From Magnaporthiopsis rhizophila (lineage: Eukaryota > Ascomycota > Sordariomycetes > Magnaporthales > Magnaporthaceae): a stretch of DNA of 64,000 nucleotides. Below are positions 58,012 through 64,000 of the stretch, in pieces; position 1 is the first letter of the stretch; each line of letters opens with the position of its first letter. The notes under the pieces are model-generated. The model was not told where the DNA came from. It searched no databases and saw only the letters and a list, made by a program, of their open reading frames with translations. Made by a program: the position numbers and the translations under genes. The stretch spans positions 62,001 to 126,000 of the forward strand of contig PYSS01000077.1 of NCBI GenBank assembly GCA_003049465.1, written 5' to 3'.

Positions 58012-58786
58012 CTACGCTAGATACTCTGCAACCAAGCCTCCCAGAAGGGTGGCCGATGTAAGCCAGTATCCCTTGGAAAACCACGCCCAACAGCTAGCCG
58101 GGCTGTCCAGGTCCACGGCGGCAACCATCCATCCTACCGACGCGAGCGACCCAGCGACGCTCACCGTGTAGTATGCTTGGCCCATCCCTCCCAGATGCCC
58201 GGCGGCGACCAGCGCGGCCCCCATGACGAGGACCATGGCCGACATCCATGTGCGAGGGTTGCCGGCGATCAGCACCGCCATTCTTGACGCCAATCTTGCG
58301 GTCGCTGGCCAGGTCCAGGCGCGCGTAGATGGAGTCGTAGACCACGACCCACAGCGTCGAGGCCGCGACCAGCGCCAGTATCGAGGGGTCCCGCCACGGC
58401 GCCTCGACGCCCACGGCGGCCGCGCCGATGACGATGGCCCACGACAGCCAGAAGCCGAGCACGACCTGCGCCAGGTGCGTGTGCCGCTTCGCGAAGGGGT
58501 AGTAACCCGTGCTCAGGACGGTGGGTACCACGGCGTACGCGGTCGCCCCGGGTAGGGGCAGCAGGAACAGCCCCGCGCCGACCATCTGCGTCGCGGTGAA
58601 GACGACGGCGGCGAGCGGCGAGATGGCGCCCCGGGCCACGGGCCGGTTCTTGGTGCGCTCGATCTGCCGGTCGATTGGGGCGTCGATCAGGTCGTTCCAG
58701 GCGTGGCCGGCGTTGTTCCAGAACAGCGAGTGGCCGAGGATGTTACACGGGGATCGCCACGTAGGCGCCGCTTCCCCCGGAACCAA
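58012..58786 (-). pseudogene. UbiA-family prenyltransferase, truncated and frameshifted
   Basis: A clear UbiA family member: first Asp-rich motif NDLIDAPID within HAWNDLIDAPIDRQIERTKNRPVARG, second motif YDSIYARLDLASDRKIGVK, and the C-terminal DLDSPASCWAWF...GLVAEYLA. Such enzymes attach prenyl chains to aromatic or polyketide acceptors (Coq2, meroterpenoid clusters). Two defects are visible. Reading must change frame just after GVK (about 58275-58293), and the N-terminal substrate-binding helix is missing: the frame is closed by a stop right before 58786 and only about 190 bp remain before the AT-rich block. An upstream short exon cannot be fully excluded. No other biosynthetic genes lie nearby. 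Confidence 0.72.
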
Positions 58787-59298
58787 CAGATATCAGGGCG
58801 CCAGACGATTGGAGCGGTTCAGCTAGACACAAGGCCCTCGCAGATGAGAAAAGGACTAGGCGCCCGACCCCTCCATAAATACGTACCTAACCCCGCAAAG
58901 CACGGGCCACCCGGTGGCCTATATAAGGGAAACTATTTCGAAAGGTCCCTCAAGAAGATTCTGCTTCCTTAAGTATTTTTTTAAGGCCATGAGAAGTTTA
59001 TTATAATACAATAATCTTACCAAACCGATATTATCCTTTTGTTATAAATAAACTTTTTACGCCCTGAACCGCACCATAATAGCCGTATTATTTTTTTTCC
59101 TAAACTTTGGCGGGGCTGCTATAAAACGATCCTTTTCCATTTTTAGCGTATTAAGTTCGGGACCATTTTGTTATATAAAACCACGGTTGCATCAATATTT
59201 TTAGGGTATTTTTCTGTATTATTACCGTACCAGGGTTAAAATTGCATAAGGAGTTTTTAAATTGGCCAAATAAATTGGAAAAAAATAAGCACCTTGTT

Positions 59299-59602
59299 AT
59301 AATTACAGGCCTTCTGCTCCTAGGGGTAGGGCACCTAGGGGCGGTGTTGAGCAGTACTGGTCCTGCAAGGTCGCCTTGCACGTGATCTGGGGTCTGGTAA
59401 GAACGTTATCTGTTATTACTTGCCCAAAAGAATCCTTTGGAGCTAATTGTTACAATCACAGGCCTTTTGCTCCTAGGATAGGGCACCTAGGGGCGGTGTT
59501 GAGCAGTACTGGGTTGCAAGATCGCCTTGCACGAGGTCAGGGGTCTTGGTAAAACAGTTATCTGTTATTGCTTGCCCAAAAAGGTGCTTTGGAGCTAATT
59601 TA
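59299..59602 (+). repeat. two 153-bp tandem repeats, GC-richer than surroundings
   Basis: Copy 1 is 59299-59451, copy 2 59452-59602. Shared segments include CAGGCCTT(C/T)TGCTCCTAGG, TAGGGCACCTAGGGGCGGTG followed by TTGAGCAGTACTGG, CGCCTTGCACG, TTATCTGTTATT and TTTGGAGCTAATT. Differences are a few transitions and small indels. The island keeps near-normal GC inside the AT-rich block and may be part of an LTR or an insert. Confidence 0.88.
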
Positions 59603-61299
59603 GATTAACTAATACCAAAGTTTCAGTTAAGGTTTAACCAGTATAATAGGAAACCCTTCCTTGTATACCCAAAACTTTTTTATTATACCCGTGCTATATT
59701 TGTTATATTTATAATAAACATATTACTGTGCTATATTTGTTATATTCGTAATAAATATATTATTTATATTTAGGTAAATGCCTAATTATATAATTTTTTA
59801 TACCAGTTTGGCTTTAATTATTTGGCTTTTGGCTTTTATAATTGCGGGGTAAGGGCGTTCCGCTAGGGTTTAGCCCCCAGCCCTTTTATTTTTTGCCTGT
59901 TATGGTTATAATATTAGGTTTCCTTTTTTAAGCCAAATTCTTTTGGCCATATTTGCAGCCCTCTTTTTCCGTTAATGATAAGTGCCTTTTTTTTTTACCA
60001 ACTTTTATCCCCTTTTTTCTAACAAAATGTTCGGCAAAATATAAAAGCATAAGCCGGTATCCTCGATTATTTGTTAAAATAACCTTTTGGTTTTTATTAT
60101 TTTATCCCCTTTTATTATACCTTTTTGTTTTAACTGCAAAACCGATAGTTTTATTTAATATGATACGTTTTTGCGCAATTATTTGTGTTGCAACCGGTGC
60201 ATTTGGCTTGGACGTTTTTATTGCAACGTTTTGGGCCTGTTTTTCAAGCACCTTTTTATTTATAACACCCAGCACACCCGTGTAAAAAAGGAGCTGAAAA
60301 CCGCAAAAAAAAAGTATCGGTTAACTAATGCGAAAATCGAGCGCTTTTACAAACAAAAAAAATAGTGGCGTAAAAAGTTAACCTGTGCAATTTGTTGCAG
60401 GATTAGCAATATTGAGGAACTGGAACAAATTGAGCAAAAGGAGGCCAAAAAGGCGGCTATATAAGCCCCTGTTATATTTTCCGACCTGCCAGTCCCCGAT
60501 TTTCCTTTGTTATTTCCGAGCTGGGCTAATTATGGGATTAATTCTGATTTGTTGGTTTTATTTTAATTAGGTAAATTATTTTGGTACGGATATTCCGAGC
60601 CGAAATCCGAATTTTGGCACTGGGGTTAATTTTTTACCAAAGGCTTTTTGCCGGTATTTTTTAAAAGTTTTTAATGCATTTTTTAGGTTTATTCCTTTTT
60701 TTTACGTGCTTTTTTCAATTTTGTACCTTATTTATTTAACTAAATAATATTTGGTTTTATTAATAATATTTTTGTCCAGGATTTTTTCGATTTTGTACTT
60801 TTATTTTGGATCGATTTTTATTAACTTATTGCTTTTAAATTCTGATAATACTGGTTTAAACAAAGTAATATAAAAAACCGGGTGGTTTTTTATGGTTAGT
60901 AATAATTAAAGTTTATAATTAATATTGGAAACCTTTTTTAGGATTTTAAACGGTTCCAATTTTTTATGGTTTAATTTATTGCTTAATTATTTTATTTTAA
61001 TATTGCATCGAAAAAAATAAATATTATCCCCCTTTTTAAAAGTTGGTTTTTTGATCTTTTTTTTGTTAATTTATTTAAATATGCGGTATTGCAGTTTTTT
61101 TAGTTTTATTTGGAGGTTTTTATATAGTTTAATAAATTTTTTCACCTGTATTTTTGTTATTAAGGTATATAATTTTGCCCTGGGTTTTTTATAAACCGTA
61201 AATATAAATTTATAATTTGTATAAAATAGCGTGGTTTTTATACTTTTGTATATTAAACTGTTATATATAAATTATGCTATAAAAAATAATTATACCCAA

Positions 61300-61930
61300 T
61301 TATTTTGTTTATAATTAATAAAATAATATAAATATTATTTTATGGTTTAATTTATTTATTTTATTTATTTATTTATTTAAAGATGATATATTATAAAAAA
61401 AGCATATTTTGTGCCTAGGCTGGTTATAAGCTGTTTTTAAAATTTGCTATTAAACAGTTTGTTTCGGTCCGTAATTATGCATTTTAGCATTCCGTATTTT
61501 GCAATTATATTTCGAATAAAAATATAAACCAGCTTTATAATTTTTGCATTTTTTTTAAACGGTAAATATATGGTATATTTGGTAAATTGGTTAATTATTA
61601 TTATAATATTATTGTACTGGATATTTGTAAAGGGTTTTTTTTAATTTAAATAGCCCTATAACAAAATCCGCTGTGATTTTTTGCCAAATTTTATTAAATA
61701 CTGGCAAAGGTTAAAATAATTCGTAAGGTTTGTATTTATTTGTTTTATTTTTTGCACAGTTTTTATAATTTTTAATTATTTTTTGTATTTCGGCACAAAT
61801 TTTTATAAACCTGTAATATTGCTAAAATTTTTTCCAGGTTTTTGTAATTTTTTGGTATTTATATGCTAATCGGCCGTAAATTTATTAAATTTTTTCCGGA
61901 GTTTATTTTTTTTGGAGTATAATTTTTGCT
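61300..61930 (-). pseudogene. relic of Ty3/gypsy integrase
   Basis: Minus-strand translation near 61800-61620 reads ICAEIQKIIKNYKNCAKN (zinc-binding region), then KYKPYELF-stop-PLP, KIWQKITADFVIGL, matching the conserved C..C-KPYG-L-PLP-PW-...-DFI-GLP order of chromoviral integrases. Stops are those expected from C-to-T changes. Weaker matches continue to about 61300. Confidence 0.78.
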
Positions 61931-62639
61931 AATATTTATTATGCTAAAATTAAAAATTTATTTGGTTTTTATGCTAAAATTATATGCATTTTTGGTAGCA
62001 TTTTATTTTTATAATCCAATTAGCGGTTTAAAGCATTTGTTTGGCCGTTTTTTAATTTTTTTTTGTATTTAATTTTAAAATTATAATCCTGAAAAAACTG
62101 ATTTTATTAAATTTATTATTTATTTGATATTTAGCAGGTAATAAAATATGCCAGGTTTTTATAATTTGTATAAATTATAATTTAATAATTTGTTTGGTAT
62201 AAGTATATTTTTCATTTTTTTAGTGTACGGATAATAATTATAAACTTGTTATTATAAATCGGGTAATTTAGTTTCGGTTTATTAAATTTATATAATAAAA
62301 AGGTATAAAAATGCAGCTTTTTATTGCTATTTTGTTAATTAAATTAAGCTTTAATTGCAAAATCCAATATATTGGTTTTAATTTTGAAAGGTTTATCTGG
62401 GTTTGGTAAAATTAATACTGGTTTTTATATTACCGTTTTTTTTAGCAAATCGAAAGCTTTTTGTTTTTATATCCCTTAATAAAACTGGTGGTTATTTTTG
62501 GTAAAATTCATAAATAAAAGCGCTATTTTGCTAAAATTCCGGATAAATTATCGGTAAAAGTTTAAAAAACCCAAAAAACCTTATATTTTTTTAATATTGG
62601 TTAATTTGGGTTATTTTTTTATTATTTGCACTTTTTTTG

Positions 62640-63200
62640 GTTTTATCCGTACCTAACCCGGTATAATTATATATTTTAAAAAAACGATTTTTTGTATATG
62701 CCACGTGCATTTTTCGGGCTTAATTAAAAGTTTTGCATTTTGCAATTTTTGCAAAATTTTATATATATACCCTTTATATTTTTCCAACATTTTAAAAAAA
62801 TTAAAATATTATTTAAATAAGCAAATATATAAATATTTAAATATTTTTGTAATATATGGTTAATTATTTGCTGGAATATGGCAGGTGTATTAATAAGCCC
62901 GAAAATTATTATTAATAATTCGTATATTTCTAATCAAATTTGGAAGGCAGTTTTTTATTCGTTTCTTTTTTTAATTTTTAATAGGTTATATGTTTTGTAC
63001 AAATCCAAAACCGTGAATCATTTGGTTTTGCCGAGCCTGTTTTGTAATTTGTTAATAAAAAATAAAAAATATCGGTTTTTTATTATAATTTTATTTAATA
63101 GACAGTAATCGATACATATTCGTTTTTTTCCATTTTTTTTTGGGAATAAATAATATTTTATATTTTATAGGGGAATCCGAAAGTTGGATAATGCTTTGTT
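62640..63200 (-). pseudogene. relic of Ty3/gypsy reverse transcriptase
   Basis: Minus-strand translation gives ICIDYCLLNKIIIKNRY, then FGLINTPAIFQQIINHIL, then FAYLNNILIF (the YLDD catalytic box with both Asp turned to Asn, a G-to-A change) and, after a frame change, LLIKPEKCTWHIQKI. The order and spacing are those of Ty3/gypsy RT. Two frame changes and several stops make it non-functional. Confidence 0.85.
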
Positions 63201-64000
63201 CCAGGTTTCCCGCAAATTGCTTTTGTAATAGCCTTTGCTATTTAGGGTTTAACCGGTACAATTTTTGATAATTAAATTATGCTTTTGGTTTAAGCTTGAT
63301 TTTATAATCGAACGATCCATATTTTGGAAACCCTATTCCCAAATTTTTTTGGAATAACTTTCAGTACTGATAATATTTTTCAGAAACATTTTTTAGATGC
63401 TGGCGTGCTTATTTATCAGGCTAATTGTAATTCTGGTTGCAATTTTTTATTATTTTTATTTTTTGGTTATATTTTTTTTATAACCTGTCCTTTAATTTTG
63501 GGATTTTTTGCTATTAAGGCTAATATTGCCTGATAGGTGCAAATTTGTTAGTGCAATTTATTAAAATTAATTGCCAAATTTTGCTATTATTATAGCGATC
63601 CTGTTTGGCCTTTATTTTTTATGGTTCGGGGCTTATGGCTATTGGGCTTTTTCGTTTTCCGATAATAATTTTTTTTATTAAATTTCCTCCGAAACCTAAT
63701 TTATTAGGGGATTAAATTTTTTAAACCAAGGGAAACCTAAAATTAGGTTTTTTTCCCTTATATTTATAATATTTAGGGTAATTTCGCAAATTTTTCCTGC
63801 AATTTCGAACCTGAATCGATTTATTTTTAAATCGATTATTTTATTATTATAGGTGATTGGTTTTTTTTTACGGTTCCGAAACTGTATAATTATTATTTTT
63901 ATTATATCGGTATATTATATTTTGCTATCATTTTTAATATAATATAATTTTTGTTAGATCCGTAAATAATTATTATTATTAATTATTATTTTTGTTATTT

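Larger units (their letters stand above)
58973..64000 (-). mobile_element. RIP-degraded Ty3/gypsy-type retrotransposon in AT-rich block
   Basis: From about 58970 base composition flips to very high A+T, with T prevailing on the plus strand, and no intact long frame. Minus-strand conceptual translation still gives ordered pol blocks: reverse transcriptase (about 63200-62640) then integrase (about 61930-61300), the Ty3/gypsy order. Many stops arise from CAA/CAG to TAA/TAG-type changes. The upstream gag side and one LTR would lie beyond 64000; the downstream end is probably in the 59-60 kb part. LTR ends are not identified. Confidence 0.8.

Noticed and set aside
58012..58786. Secondary-metabolite cluster around the UbiA gene
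   Set aside because: No synthase, P450, or other tailoring gene is present nearby, and the UbiA gene itself is broken.
59953..60365. Plus-strand hydrophobic frames (110 and 64 codons)
   Set aside because: Phe/Leu/Ile-rich translations arise by chance from T-rich DNA; no independent support.
62878..63108. 76-codon plus-strand frame in the AT block
   Set aside because: It is the antisense of the degraded reverse transcriptase.

Overview
The window is nuclear DNA of a filamentous ascomycete, most likely a Sordariomycete. Genes are split by short introns (about 55-330 nt) with GTAAGT/GTGAGT-type donors and CTAAC/CTGAC branch sites. Coding DNA is GC-rich. The protein families are typically fungal: HET-domain, Pth11-like, CorA-like, GH76 and GPI cell-wall proteins. 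The last 5 kb is extremely AT-rich, as expected after repeat-induced point mutation (RIP). No genus can be named from the sequence alone. All gene models were built by hand from reading frame, splice signals and intron-phase bookkeeping; each multi-exon model sums to a whole number of codons, except the two genes called as frameshifted.

Region 1 (1-3.8 kb): the 5' part of a HET-domain gene that runs off the left edge, an unclear hypothetical ORF, and a repeat-bearing gap with a duplicated 130-140 bp segment and three 28-bp hairpin units.

Region 2 (3.8-35.6 kb) is a housekeeping block. Left to right: a catalytically complete ubiquitin-specific protease ending in a CaaX box (-); the mitochondrial import pore TOM40 (-); a bifunctional-type 6-phosphofructo-2-kinase whose phosphatase nucleophile His is replaced by Ala (+); the cullin-RING E2 Cdc34/UBC3 (+); a UBA-UIM protein that looks like a USP25/28-type deubiquitinase fold lacking its catalytic Cys and His boxes (-); a MAT2B/RmlD-like NAD(P)-binding protein (+); an RA-PH adaptor (+); farnesyl diphosphate synthase (-); and APC/C subunit Cdc23/APC8 (+) with a possible small gene just behind it. 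Four genes of the ubiquitin system lie within about 31 kb.

Region 3 (36-58 kb) is accessory and surface-oriented: a proline-rich GPI-anchored protein, two small secreted Cys-containing proteins, a CorA-like membrane protein, a Pth11-like rhodopsin-fold receptor, a tRNA-Val(AAC), a secreted chitin-binding protein carrying an apparent 1-nt frameshift, a GH76 alpha-1,6-mannanase-like enzyme, a second HET-domain gene, and a broken UbiA prenyltransferase. Long stretches here have no supportable gene.

Region 4 (about 58.97-64 kb): a sharp switch to AT-rich DNA. Conceptual translation of the minus strand still shows reverse transcriptase and integrase blocks of a Ty3/gypsy-type retrotransposon, shredded by stops and G-to-A / C-to-T changes. 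A pair of 153-bp GC-richer tandem repeats sits near its far end. The HET gene, the UbiA relic and the RIP block together resemble the edge of a repeat-rich compartment.
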